DNA of 32,048 nucleotides from Gemmatimonadales bacterium (GTDB lineage: Bacteria > Gemmatimonadota > Gemmatimonadetes > Gemmatimonadales > GWC2-71-9): assembly GCA_025927545.1 (NCBI GenBank), contig JAICLE010000031.1:1-32048 (forward strand), written 5' to 3'. Shown in pieces: positions 23,522 through 32,048 of the stretch. The notes under the pieces are model-generated. The model made no database searches, was not told the DNA's origin, and saw only the letters and a list, made by a program, of their open reading frames with translations. Made by a program: the position numbers and the translations under genes. How positions within the stretch are numbered: the stretch's first letter is position 1; each line of letters starts with the position of its first letter.

Positions 23522-24613
23522 ATGCCCTCACCTTCGGCCGGCCGTTCCGGCTCCCCCACTCCCGACTCGCTGCCGACCCGGCCGCTCGGTCGGAGCGGGC
23601 TTTCCATCACCGCCGTCGGGTTCGGCGCTTGGGCCATCGGCGGTGAGTGGGCCTTCGGCTGGGGTCCGCAGGACGATGACGCGTCGGTCGCCGCCATGCG
23701 GCGCGCGCTCGATCGCGGCGTCAACTGGATCGACACCGCCGCGGTCTACGGATTGGGCCACTCGGAGGAGGTCGTGGGCCGGCTGCTGCGCGAGCTCCCG
23801 GCCGACCGGCGCCCGCTGGTCTTCACCAAGTGCGGGATGGTCTGGGACGAGAACGACCGCAGCGCCGAGGTGCGGCGCGTCCTCCGGCCGGAATCCATCC
23901 GCCGCGAGTGCGAGGCGTCGCTCCGGCGGCTCGGCGTCGAGCGCATCGACCTGTACCAGTTCCACTGGCCCGACCAGACGGGGACGCCGGTGGAAGACTC
24001 GTGGGGCGCGATGGTGCGGCTGGCGGAGGAAGGCAAGGTCCGCGCGATCGGCGTGTCCAACTTCGACCCCGCGCTGCTCGACCGCTGCGAGCGGGTGCGG
24101 CACGTGGACTCGGCGCAGCCGCCGTTCTCGCTGATCCGGCGCGACGCCGCCGGGGACGTGATCCCCTGGTGCGCGGCGCACGAGACGGGCGTCATCGGCT
24201 ACAGCCCGATGCAGTCGGGCATCCTCACCGACGGGTTCAGCGCCGAGCGGGTGGCGTCGCTCGCGCCGGGTGACTGGCGGCGGAAGAGCCGCGAGTTCCA
24301 GAAGCCCAACCTGACGCGCAATCTCGGGCTGCGCGACGCGCTCCGGCCCGTCGCCGAGCGGCATGGGACGACGGTGTCCGCGGTGGCGGTGGCGTGGACG
24401 CTCGCATGGCCCGGTGTGAGCGGCGCGATCGTCGGCGCGCGGTCGCCCGGGCAGGTGGACGGCTGGGTCGGCGCCGCCACGCTCACGCTCACCGCCGGGG
24501 ACCTCAGCGAGATCGCCGACGCGACGGAGCGGAGCGGCGCGGGCAGCGGCCCGACGCGCCTGGGCGCTCGGCGTGGGACTGCTCTCCGGGGGGGTACGGC
24601 GAGGATGAGCTGA
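23522..24613 (+). CDS. Aldo/keto reductase (right-arm copy)
   Basis: Identical 363-residue copy of 7436-8527 with the tetrad Asp71, Tyr76, Lys103 and His148. Confidence 0.92.
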   Translation: MPSPSAGRSGSPTPDSLPTRPLGRSGLSITAVGFGAWAIGGEWAFGWGPQDDDASVAAMRRALDRGVNWIDTAAVYGLGHSEEVVGRLLRELPADRRPLVFTKCGMVWDENDRSAEVRRVLRPESIRRECEASLRRLGVERIDLYQFHWPDQTGTPVEDSWGAMVRLAEEGKVRAIGVSNFDPALLDRCERVRHVDSAQPPFSLIRRDAAGDVIPWCAAHETGVIGYSPMQSGILTDGFSAERVASLAPGDWRRKSREFQKPNLTRNLGLRDALRPVAERHGTTVSAVAVAWTLAWPGVSGAIVGARSPGQVDGWVGAATLTLTAGDLSEIADATERSGAGSGPTRLGARRGTALRGGTARMS

Positions 24614-24627
24614 TCGATGCACCGGTA

Positions 24628-24654
24628 CTTCATCCCGAACGCAGCGAGGGACCT
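24628..24654. repeat. Interspersed short repeat (right-arm copy)
   Basis: Mirror of 7395-7421, in the gap between the convergent aldo/keto reductase and DUF5996 genes. Confidence 0.8.
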
Positions 24655-24655
24655 C

Positions 24656-25582
24656 TCACCGCCGTTCCAGCGCCGCACGATCCCACTTCGCCAGGTCCGC
24701 CGCCGCCTCGTAGCTGGTCTGCAGGAACTCCAGCAACATCTCGTCCGGCGATCCGGCCTGCCGCACCTCCTCGTAGGGCAGCACGAACTCGCCGAGCCCC
24801 GCGTGGTATCGCGCGGCCTCGGGCCGCACCGTCGCGGTCTTGAAGCCCTCGGGCTCGGGATAGGCGTACGCGTAGTACACCGGCTCGGGCAGCGCGTCAC
24901 CGCCGGGCCAGAACCCGCAGCTGCTCACCTCGTGCGAGTATGCCTCCCGCGCCACCCAGTCGGGCAGATACGGGACGCCGCCCGGATGCGGCGGCGCCGT
25001 CCGGCCCGAGAAGCGGGTCGCCGCCAGATCGAAGCTTCCCCAGAAGAAGTGCACCGGGCTCGCCTTGCCCTGGAACCGCGCGCGAAACGTCTTGAGCACG
25101 CGATCGCTCTGCTGCAGCGCGCGCCAGAACCGTTGGGCGGCATCGGCGTCGTAGCTCGCGTGCCGGGTGTCCCGGTCGAGCGGGGTTGGATCGGGGATCT
25201 CGGACGGCATCGGGCGGATGGCGATGTCGAAGCCGAGCGCGTGGAGCCGCGCGAACACCTCCTCGTAGAAGTCCGCCACCGACCGGGGCATGAGCGCCAC
25301 GGTCTCGACTGGCCCCGCGTCGGGCTCGATGCGGAGCCAGTGCTCGAGGAAGTCGAACTCCAGCGTCACCGTCCGCTCACCGTACGGAATCGGCGAGGTC
25401 GTGAGCCCGCGCGAGGTGACGTAGAGCGGCACGTGCCACGAGTGATTGGTCCACGGCGTCCGGACCAGCCGGATCTTGCCGACGATCTGGGTCCAGAGAT
25501 GGAGCGTGGCCAGCGTGTCCTTCCACGGCTCGTACGGCAGCGCGGGCCAGTGGTCCGTGCCGGGAGGCAGGACGGCGGTCAC
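24656..25582 (-). CDS. DUF5996 family protein (right-arm copy)
   Basis: Identical 308-residue copy of 6467-7393, GTG start at 25582 directly behind the VOC gene stop; hallmark SPVHFFWGSFDLAATRFSGR present. Confidence 0.88.
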   Translation of the reverse strand: MTAVLPPGTDHWPALPYEPWKDTLATLHLWTQIVGKIRLVRTPWTNHSWHVPLYVTSRGLTTSPIPYGERTVTLEFDFLEHWLRIEPDAGPVETVALMPRSVADFYEEVFARLHALGFDIAIRPMPSEIPDPTPLDRDTRHASYDADAAQRFWRALQQSDRVLKTFRARFQGKASPVHFFWGSFDLAATRFSGRTAPPHPGGVPYLPDWVAREAYSHEVSSCGFWPGGDALPEPVYYAYAYPEPEGFKTATVRPEAARYHAGLGEFVLPYEEVRQAGSPDEMLLEFLQTSYEAAADLAKWDRAALERR

Positions 25583-25583
25583 C

Positions 25584-25979
25584 TCACCCTTCCCGCACGA
25601 TCGGCTGCAGCATACTCGACCGGTTGCCCTCGGTGTCCACGAACGATACGTACTGGCCGACCCCCGGGATGTCCATCGGTTCGCCCAGCATCCTGCCGCC
25701 CGCCGCGGTCACCTTCCTGGACGAGGCGGCAAGATCCTGTACCGCGATCACGACCGAGGGGAACTGCATCGGCCAGTCGGGTTTCTTGGGATAGAACCCG
25801 CCGTTGATCGCGCCCGGGTGCTTCGGCCCGGCGTCGGTGCTCTCGGTGGTGACGGCGAGGACGTACTCCCCCATGTCGGCGCCGAGCATCTGGGTCTGCC
25901 AGCCGAAGGCGGACTGGTAGAATCTGGCCATGCGCTCGCGGTTCTCGTAGGGCATCTCGAAGTGGACGACGCTGTCCAT
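25584..25979 (-). CDS. VOC-superfamily protein (right-arm copy)
   Basis: Identical 131-residue copy of 6070-6465, ATG start at 25979 behind GGAG. Confidence 0.88.
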   Translation of the reverse strand: MDSVVHFEMPYENRERMARFYQSAFGWQTQMLGADMGEYVLAVTTESTDAGPKHPGAINGGFYPKKPDWPMQFPSVVIAVQDLAASSRKVTAAGGRMLGEPMDIPGVGQYVSFVDTEGNRSSMLQPIVREG

Positions 25980-26169
25980 GATCGGAATCTCCAGTGGGTG
26001 GCGAGCGGTACACGGTCCATCCGGGGACCGCCCCTTGGGCTCGAAAGCGGAATCTGCCGCCCGCGGCGGGCCCAGCGGAAGGGCCGGGGAGGCGCGCGGG
26101 CTGTACGCTCCTAGTCTCCCGGGGTCCCCAGTGATAGAGTAGACGTTCTCCTGCACCCCGGACACGCTC

Positions 26170-28143
26170 CTGCACCGCCCTCGCGCTGGCCGCCTTCCCC
26201 GGCTCCCCCCTCGTGCCCTCCGGTACGGGTTTGCAGCGCGGCTGTGCCTCGTCGCCGCGGGCCTCTGTGGCTGCGGCGGCGATGAGCTGTCGCTCCCCAA
26301 CGAAGGGCAGCCCGCCCGCATTTCCGTGCTTCGTGGCAACGGACAGAGTGGAACCATCGGTGAGCCCCTCGGGGACTCGCTGGTCGTGCGGGTGCTCGAT
26401 CGCTTCGGCCAACCGGTCGGCGGGGTCCAGGTGACCTGGACTGCCGTGGTCGGCGGAAGCGTGAATCCGCCAACCAGCATGACTTCGTCGAACGGCGAGG
26501 CGGCGACGGAGCGCGTGCTCGGCATCGAGCTCGGCACATACGTGACCACCGCCGCAGTCACTGGGGTCGAAGGCGCGCCCGAGCCGGCGGTGTTCATCAC
26601 GACCGGCGTCGCTGCGCAGCTCGCCCTGACCGTGGCCCCGCCCGCCACCGCCACCTCCGGAGTCCCCCTCGATCCCCAGCCAGTGCTGCAGCTCCAGGAT
26701 ACGGCCGGGAACGACATCGCCCGCGAAGGCGTCGTCGTGACCGCGCAGCTGTCCGCGGGGGATGCCACCCTCGACGGTGGTACGACCGCAACCAGCGACG
26801 CGGCCGGTCGAATCGCCTTCGCCGGCCTCACGATCCGGGGGGCGCCGGGCGTTCAGACGCTCGCCTTCGTGGCCGAGGGATTCGCCCCGGCGACCGCCAG
26901 CGTCGGGCTCGGAGTCGGATCGCCGGCATCGATCGCGGGGACGGCGGGAGACGGGCAGTCGGCCGTGGTAGCCTCCGCCGTCGCGACCGCGCCCGCCGTC
27001 CTGGTGCGCGATGCAGACGGCAACGCGCTCGCCGGCATTCCTGTGACGTTCAAGGTGACCGGAGGAGCCGGATCGCTCACCGGTGCCAACCCGGTGACCG
27101 GCGGCGACGGCATCGCCGCCGTCGGCGGGTGGACGCTGGGGCGGAAGGCGGGGACCAACACCGTCGCAGCGACCATCTCGGGTCTCGCCGTGAGCGGAAG
27201 TCCGGTGGTGTTCGGCGCGACGGCGACGCCCGGCCCGGTCGATGCCGGGAAGACCACGGTGGACGCCGCGCCGGCGACGATCACGGCCTCCGGCGGCTCC
27301 AGCAAGAGCACGATCACGGTGACCGCTCGCGATGCCTACGACAACCCCATCCCGGGCCTCGCCGTCACCCTGTCAGCCACCGGGACCGGCAACAGCTTGA
27401 CCCAGCCGGTCGACCAGACCCGAAGCGACGGATCGGCCACCGGCCTGCTGAGCGCCGCTTCCCCCGGCGACCGTATCGTCTCGGCCGTCGTCGCTGGAAC
27501 GGCGGTGAGCCAGACCGCCACCGTCACGGTGACGGCCGGTGCGCCCAGCGCCGCGCGCAGCACGGCGAGTGTGCCGGGGGGCAAGGCAGGCGAGGCGACC
27601 CTCGTGGAGATCCGGCTGGAAGACGCGCAAGGCAACGACGTGCCGGGGCAGGCGGGTGCGATTGCGGTGTCGGTCTCGGGCGCCAACCCGCAGAGCGCCG
27701 TGGCCGCCTCCGACGAGGGTGGCGGACGCTATGCCGCGACGTATACGCCGACCAGGGCGGGCACCGACAAGGTGCAGGTCAAAGTGTCGGGGACTGCGCT
27801 GCCCAGCTCGCCCTTTGCGAGCGCCGTGGTGCCGGGCGCCACCGATCCGGGTATGTCGCAGGCGATCGTACCGGCCTGTGTCGAATCGTCCCAGCTCCCC
27901 GCCAAGGTGACCGTCACGGCGTTCGACGCCTTCGGCAACCGGATCGCCCATGGCGGCGACGACTTTCAGATCCGCGTGAATCAGGGCGTCATCCTGAAGC
28001 CGACCGACAACGGCAACGGCACCTATTCGGCGGCTCTCGCGCTCACGGTCGGAGTGTTTCGGGTCGACATCACGCTCGGTGGGAAGGGAGTCGACGAGAG
28101 CCCGTATCAGATCGTCGTGCCCTTCCCGTTCTCCGGGTGCTAG
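26170..28143 (+). CDS. Multi-domain Ig-like/filamin-repeat lipoprotein (right-arm copy)
   Basis: Identical copy of 3906-5879. Here the upstream region reads directly: stop TAG at 26140, CTG at 26170, the ARLCLVAAGLCGCGG signal/lipobox at about 26236-26280, and the first conventional start, GTG, at 26326. Confidence 0.83.
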   Translation: MHRPRAGRLPRLPPRALRYGFAARLCLVAAGLCGCGGDELSLPNEGQPARISVLRGNGQSGTIGEPLGDSLVVRVLDRFGQPVGGVQVTWTAVVGGSVNPPTSMTSSNGEAATERVLGIELGTYVTTAAVTGVEGAPEPAVFITTGVAAQLALTVAPPATATSGVPLDPQPVLQLQDTAGNDIAREGVVVTAQLSAGDATLDGGTTATSDAAGRIAFAGLTIRGAPGVQTLAFVAEGFAPATASVGLGVGSPASIAGTAGDGQSAVVASAVATAPAVLVRDADGNALAGIPVTFKVTGGAGSLTGANPVTGGDGIAAVGGWTLGRKAGTNTVAATISGLAVSGSPVVFGATATPGPVDAGKTTVDAAPATITASGGSSKSTITVTARDAYDNPIPGLAVTLSATGTGNSLTQPVDQTRSDGSATGLLSAASPGDRIVSAVVAGTAVSQTATVTVTAGAPSAARSTASVPGGKAGEATLVEIRLEDAQGNDVPGQAGAIAVSVSGANPQSAVAASDEGGGRYAATYTPTRAGTDKVQVKVSGTALPSSPFASAVVPGATDPGMSQAIVPACVESSQLPAKVTVTAFDAFGNRIAHGGDDFQIRVNQGVILKPTDNGNGTYSAALALTVGVFRVDITLGGKGVDESPYQIVVPFPFSGC

Positions 28144-30074
28144 TGCGGTCCGGATCCCGCAGGCGACGGAGAGGTGACCCGCCCTGGATAGCCGATCGCC
28201 GCGAGCGCCGCCGCGACTTCCTCCAGCGTCGCCGGATCGTCGATCGTCGGCGGCACCGTATACGCCGCCCCGTCGGCGATCTTCCTGATGGTCCCACGCA
28301 CGATCTTTCCCGACCGCGTCTTCGGCAGCCGCTTCACGGTGGTCGCCGTCTTGAATGACGCCACCGGGCCGATGCGCTTCCGCACCAGCTCGACCAGCTC
28401 CGCCGCCAGCTCCGCCGGATCCCGGCTGCGGCCGGCCTTGAGCACCACCAGCCCGAGGGGCACCTCGCCCTTGAGCGCGTCGTGCACGCCCACCACGGCG
28501 CATTCGGCCACGTCCGGGTGCCCGGCGAGCACCTCCTCCATCGCGCCGGTGCTGAGCCGGTGCCCCGCCACGTTGATCACGTCGTCGGTGCGGCTCATGA
28601 TCCAGAGGTAGCCGTCCTCGTCCTTGTAACCCGCGTCGGCCGTGAGATAGTAGCCGGGATAGGCGGTGAGGTAGGTCTGCTCGTAGCCCCGGTCGTTGTT
28701 CCAGAGCGTGGGCGAGCAGCCGGGCGGGAGCGGCAGCTTGATCACGACATTGCCGGTGTCGCCGGCGCCAGCCTCGCGTCCGGCGTCGTCCAGGATGCGC
28801 ACGTCGTACCCCGGGACCGGCAGGGTGCACGAGCCCGGCTTGACCGGAAGCAGGCCGAGCCCCACGCAGTCGCAGCCCACGGCCCAGCCGGTCTCGGTCT
28901 GCCACCAGTGGTCCACGACGGGGATGCCGAGCTGCTGCTGCGCCCAGACGAGCGTCGGCGGATCGCATCGCTCGCCGGCCAGGAACAGCGTGCGGAGGCG
29001 GCTGAGATCGTACCGGCGGATATGCTCGCCCTCGGGGTCCTCCCGCCTGATCGCCCGGAACGCGGTCGGCGCGGTGAAGAATGCGCGCACGCCGTGCTGC
29101 GCGATCACCCGCCAGAACGCGCCGGCGTCCGGCGTCCCCACCGGCTTCCCTTCGTACAGGATCGTGGTGTTGCCGTGGAAGAGCGGCCCGTAGACGATGT
29201 ACGAGTGGCCCACCGCCCAGCCCAGGTCGGACGCGGCCCAGTACACCTCGCCCGGGTCCACGCCGTACACGTTCCGCATGCTCCAGGTGAGGGCGACCAG
29301 ATGGCCGCCGTTGTCGCGCACGATGCCCTTGGGATGGCCCGTGGTGCCCGAGGTGTAGAGGATGTAGAGTGGATCGGTGGCGAGGACGGGAACGCAGTCA
29401 ACTGGCTGGGCGCCGGCCGCCAGCTCGGCCCAGTCGTGATCGCGGCCGGGCACCAGCGTCGCCCGCGCCTGGGGCCGCTGGAGCACGATGCAGCAGTCGG
29501 GCTTCGCGTGGGCCAGCTCGATCGCCGCGTCGAGCAGCGGCTTGTACGGCACCACCCGGTCGATCTCGATGCCGCACGAGGCGGTGAGGATCGCCTTCGG
29601 CCGGGCATCGGTGATCCGGCTGGCCAGCTCGGGCGACGCGAACCCGCCGAACACCACGGAGTGGATCGCCCCGATGCGCGCGCAGGCGAGCATCGCGATC
29701 ACCGCCTCGGGCACCATCGGCATGTAGATGATGACCCGGTCGCCGCGCTCCACGCCGCGCCCCGCCAGCACGCCCGCGAACCGCGCCACCTCGTCGCGCA
29801 GCTCGCGGTAGCTGTAGCTCCGCACCGTCCCCGTCACCGGGCTGTCGTAGATCAGCGCCGGCTGGCCGGCCCGGCCGTTCTCGACGTGACGATCGAGCGC
29901 GTTGTAGCAGCTGTTGACCTGGCCGCCCGGGAACCAGCGGTAGAACGGCGCGCGCGAGGCGTCCAGCACCGCCTCCCACCGGCGGTACCAGTGGACCGCT
30001 TCCGCGGCCTCGGCCCAGAAGCGCTCGGGCGCCGCGCGCCAGCGCGCATAGACTTCGTGATACAACGAGGACAC
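28140..30074 (-). CDS. prpE: Propionyl-CoA synthetase-like acyl-CoA ligase (right-arm copy)
   Basis: Identical 644-residue copy of 1975-3909, with YTSGTTGHPKG and the adenylation lysine in PKTRSGK; its stop overlaps the lipoprotein stop by 4 bases. Confidence 0.9.
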   Translation of the reverse strand: MSSLYHEVYARWRAAPERFWAEAAEAVHWYRRWEAVLDASRAPFYRWFPGGQVNSCYNALDRHVENGRAGQPALIYDSPVTGTVRSYSYRELRDEVARFAGVLAGRGVERGDRVIIYMPMVPEAVIAMLACARIGAIHSVVFGGFASPELASRITDARPKAILTASCGIEIDRVVPYKPLLDAAIELAHAKPDCCIVLQRPQARATLVPGRDHDWAELAAGAQPVDCVPVLATDPLYILYTSGTTGHPKGIVRDNGGHLVALTWSMRNVYGVDPGEVYWAASDLGWAVGHSYIVYGPLFHGNTTILYEGKPVGTPDAGAFWRVIAQHGVRAFFTAPTAFRAIRREDPEGEHIRRYDLSRLRTLFLAGERCDPPTLVWAQQQLGIPVVDHWWQTETGWAVGCDCVGLGLLPVKPGSCTLPVPGYDVRILDDAGREAGAGDTGNVVIKLPLPPGCSPTLWNNDRGYEQTYLTAYPGYYLTADAGYKDEDGYLWIMSRTDDVINVAGHRLSTGAMEEVLAGHPDVAECAVVGVHDALKGEVPLGLVVLKAGRSRDPAELAAELVELVRKRIGPVASFKTATTVKRLPKTRSGKIVRGTIRKIADGAAYTVPPTIDDPATLEEVAAALAAIGYPGRVTSPSPAGSGPH

Positions 30075-30155
30075 GGCGATAAGGTAGCGCGTGGGCCGTC
30101 AGAACGGCAGCAGATCCACATATCCGGTTCCCCCGTTCACGCCGCCATCAAGCCC

Positions 30156-31499
30156 TCACGGAAACGGCCGCGGCCGCGGTTCCGGCCAGGGCCAGGGATC
30201 GACCCCATCGTTCCCCGCCACCCCGCGGATCGCGGCGGCCCGAACCTCTGGATCCTTCGACTCGAGCAGCTCGGTGAGCCGCTCGCTCCGCTCGCCCGAA
30301 TGGATCAGCGCCCGCACCTCCGCTTTCCGCGCCTCGGCGTCCCCTTCCTTCGCGAGCGCCGTGCGGAGCGCGGGGATCGCCGCGCCGTCGCCGATCTCCG
30401 ACAGCGCCCACGCGGCGCGGGTGCGCACGTCAGTGTTCGGGTCGCCCACGGCCGAGATCAGCCCCTTGGGCGCCGACCCGATGTCGAGCTGCCCCAGCGC
30501 CCACGCCGCCGTCGCCCGCACCTCCGGGCTCTTCTCGGCCGCGAGCAGCTCGCCGATCGCGCCGGCGGCCGATCCGTCGCCGTGCTGTCCCAGCGCCCAC
30601 ACCGCCGTCTCGCGCACGTCGTCGTCCTCGTCGCCCTTCGCCGCGGCGAGCAGCGCGTCGGCGCCGCGCCGGGTGTCCATCTCGCCCAGCGCCCAGGCGC
30701 ACATCTCGCGCACGTCGGGGTCCTTGTCCGAGCGGAGCGACGCCGCGAGCGCATCGGCGGCGTCCGTCGCCTCGAGCTGGCCGAGCGCCCAGGCGGCGGT
30801 CCGCCGGACCGAGGCCACGGGATCGTTCTTGAGCACGCGAAGCAGCGCGGGCACCGCGCTGGCCGAGTCGAGGTGGCCGAGCGCGCCGGCCGCGGCCTCG
30901 CGCACGAGCGGCGAGTCGTCGCCGAGCGCCTTCGTCACCGGCCGCACGGCCCGGCCGTCCTCCATCCGGCCCAGCGCCCAGATGGCGTTCGCGCGGGTGC
31001 CGGTCGCCGGGTCGCCGGTGGCCCGCACCAGTGCGTCCACCGCGCTGGCCGGCTGCGCCAGGCCGAGGCCGAGCGCGGCGACGCTCCGGATGCCGGAGTC
31101 GGGCGACGCGAGCCGCTGGAGCAAGCCGGGCCCCACCTCGTCGCCACCCTGGGTGCCGAGCAGGCGGACGGCCAGCTCGCGGACGCACGCGTCGCGCTGC
31201 GACAGGCTCTCGAGCAGGAAGCGGACGTCGTCGGCCGACATGTCGTACCGCCGGTGGCCGCGCGACCGCTTCGGCATGCGGTGCTCGCCGAGCGGCGTCA
31301 CCGGCGCGTCGCCCGCGTCGCCCCACCAGCTCCCCACCGCATCGGCCGCGAGCCCGCACACCGCCGGCGGCGCGCCCTGCGCCGCGGCGATGAGGTCGCG
31401 GATGTTGTCGGCCGCGGCGGAGACGACCCTGGACCCCCACGGCTCCTTCCACAGCATGCCCACCACGGCGAGGGCGGCGATTCCGGCGTTGCGCATCAT
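30156..31499 (-). CDS. HEAT-repeat protein with Trp-Pro tail (right-arm copy)
   Basis: Identical 447-residue copy of 550-1893, ATG start at 31499 behind AGGAG. Confidence 0.9.
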   Translation of the reverse strand: MMRNAGIAALAVVGMLWKEPWGSRVVSAAADNIRDLIAAAQGAPPAVCGLAADAVGSWWGDAGDAPVTPLGEHRMPKRSRGHRRYDMSADDVRFLLESLSQRDACVRELAVRLLGTQGGDEVGPGLLQRLASPDSGIRSVAALGLGLAQPASAVDALVRATGDPATGTRANAIWALGRMEDGRAVRPVTKALGDDSPLVREAAAGALGHLDSASAVPALLRVLKNDPVASVRRTAAWALGQLEATDAADALAASLRSDKDPDVREMCAWALGEMDTRRGADALLAAAKGDEDDDVRETAVWALGQHGDGSAAGAIGELLAAEKSPEVRATAAWALGQLDIGSAPKGLISAVGDPNTDVRTRAAWALSEIGDGAAIPALRTALAKEGDAEARKAEVRALIHSGERSERLTELLESKDPEVRAAAIRGVAGNDGVDPWPWPEPRPRPFP

Positions 31500-31512
31500 G
31501 GGATCTCCTGTC

Positions 31513-31596
31513 GAGTCACCCTGACCCCGAGCGTAGCGAGGGGGAAAGGGGGCATGAGCTGACGCATGCCTCCTTTCGCTTCGCTCAGGATGACTC
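31513..31596. repeat. REP-like hairpin (right-arm copy)
   Basis: Mirror of 453-536. Confidence 0.8.
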
Positions 31597-31664
31597 CTCA
31601 CGGCTTGATGGTGAAAAATCAGCACTCACGGCTACGACAATGAGCCGGCAGCGGGCGCGCCTGC

Positions 31665-32048
31665 CTACTCGTCATCGTGCTCATCCGGAAACGGGCGCGG
31701 CATGGGCCGCGGCCACGGCCACGGACCCGACGCCTCGCCGCCCGCCAGCGCGGTGACGGCGGTCTTCCGGATCTGCGGGTCGGAGGACGACACCAGCCCC
31801 TGCAGCGCGTCCACCGAACGCTCGCCCATGGCGCCGAGCGCGCGGATCATGCCGATCCGGACCTCGGGATCCGTCTCGCGCTTGTAGGCCGCCTCGAGCG
31901 CGCCGGTCGCGTCGGGATCCTCGATGCTGAAGAGCGCCCAGGTGGCGGAGAGTCGGACGTCGCGGTCGCGGTCCCCCAGCAGCGCGACCAGCGCGGCCGG
32001 CGCCTTCTTCGGCTCGCAGCTCCCGATCGACCAGGCCGCCAGCTCGCG
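31665..32048 (-). CDS. HEAT-repeat protein, C-terminal fragment (right-arm copy)
   Basis: Identical 127-residue fragment to 1-384, truncated by the window end at exactly the mirrored base; the Trp-Pro tail and acidic end are present. Confidence 0.83.
   Translation of the reverse strand, partial: RELAAWSIGSCEPKKAPAALVALLGDRDRDVRLSATWALFSIEDPDATGALEAAYKRETDPEVRIGMIRALGAMGERSVDALQGLVSSSDPQIRKTAVTALAGGEASGPWPWPRPMPRPFPDEHDDE

Larger units (their letters stand above)
1..32048. repeat. Window-spanning perfect inverted repeat (two 16,024-bp arms, no spacer)
   Basis: Base x is complementary to base 32049-x wherever I compared: the two ends, the centre, all gene boundaries and all predicted translations. 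The axis lies between 16024 and 16025. No divergence between arms was seen, not even in intergenic DNA or pseudogene lesions. Natural bacterial inverted duplications of this size normally have a spacer or some divergence, and perfect spacer-free palindromes are unstable in bacteria. An artefactual fold-back of a single 16-kb sequence is therefore the leading explanation. The right-arm entries below should be read as second copies of the same genes unless read data show otherwise. Confidence 0.97.

Noticed and set aside
1..32048. rRNA or tRNA genes, transposases, phage genes, defence systems
   Set aside because: None seen on either strand; the gene content is ordinary metabolic, envelope and regulatory.

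Overview
The window is one giant perfect inverted repeat. Position x pairs with position 32049-x: the first and last bases are reverse complements, every gene in bases 1-16024 reappears with identical coding content on the opposite strand in 16025-32048, and the centre lies between 16024 and 16025 with no spacer. There are therefore about 16 kb of unique sequence, read twice. The symmetry axis coincides exactly with the middle of the window and sits inside a short interspersed-repeat element. The most economical reading is a fold-back (hairpin) assembly or library artefact. A real head-to-head duplication or a hairpin replicon end cannot be excluded from sequence alone.

The organism looks like a high-GC bacterium (roughly 70 % GC by eye) with a Gram-negative-type envelope, since it has lipoproteins, a periplasm-facing anti-sigma factor and a secreted cupredoxin. 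HEAT-repeat proteins, Ig-like lipoproteins, DUF5996, ECF sigma/anti-sigma pairs and interspersed repeats of the CATCCCGAGCGCAGCGAGGGACC type together suggest an uncultured soil or sediment lineage such as Gemmatimonadota. That assignment is an inference, not a demonstrated one.

Left arm, in order: the C-terminus of a HEAT-repeat protein (1-384); a REP-like hairpin; a second HEAT-repeat protein (550-1893) ending in the same Trp-Pro tail; a propionyl-CoA-synthetase-like acyl-CoA ligase (1975-3909); convergent with it, a multi-Ig lipoprotein (3906-5879, minus); a VOC/glyoxalase-fold protein and a DUF5996 protein, nearly overlapping (6070-7393); an aldo/keto reductase (7436-8527, minus); a 160-bp element with inverted octamer tandem repeats; a broken PAF-acetylhydrolase-like gene (8719-9931, minus); a diacylglycerol-kinase-family lipid kinase (9941-10801, minus); SurE nucleotidase (10826-11551); a secreted cupredoxin-domain protein (11597-12697, minus); an ECF sigma factor and its zinc-finger anti-sigma factor (12841-14206); a structured 250-bp intergenic region with a CRP-like palindrome and an intrinsic terminator; and an arylsulfotransferase-family lipoprotein (14459-15943). 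The right arm is the mirror image.

The best candidate for new biology, apart from the palindrome, is the sigma/anti-sigma/cupredoxin locus. Its 116-bp divergent intergenic region carries two back-to-back promoter-like elements of identical design, GGAATA-N17-GTCT. One faces the sigma operon and the other faces the cupredoxin gene, which suggests an autoregulated ECF circuit whose visible target is a secreted copper-type protein.
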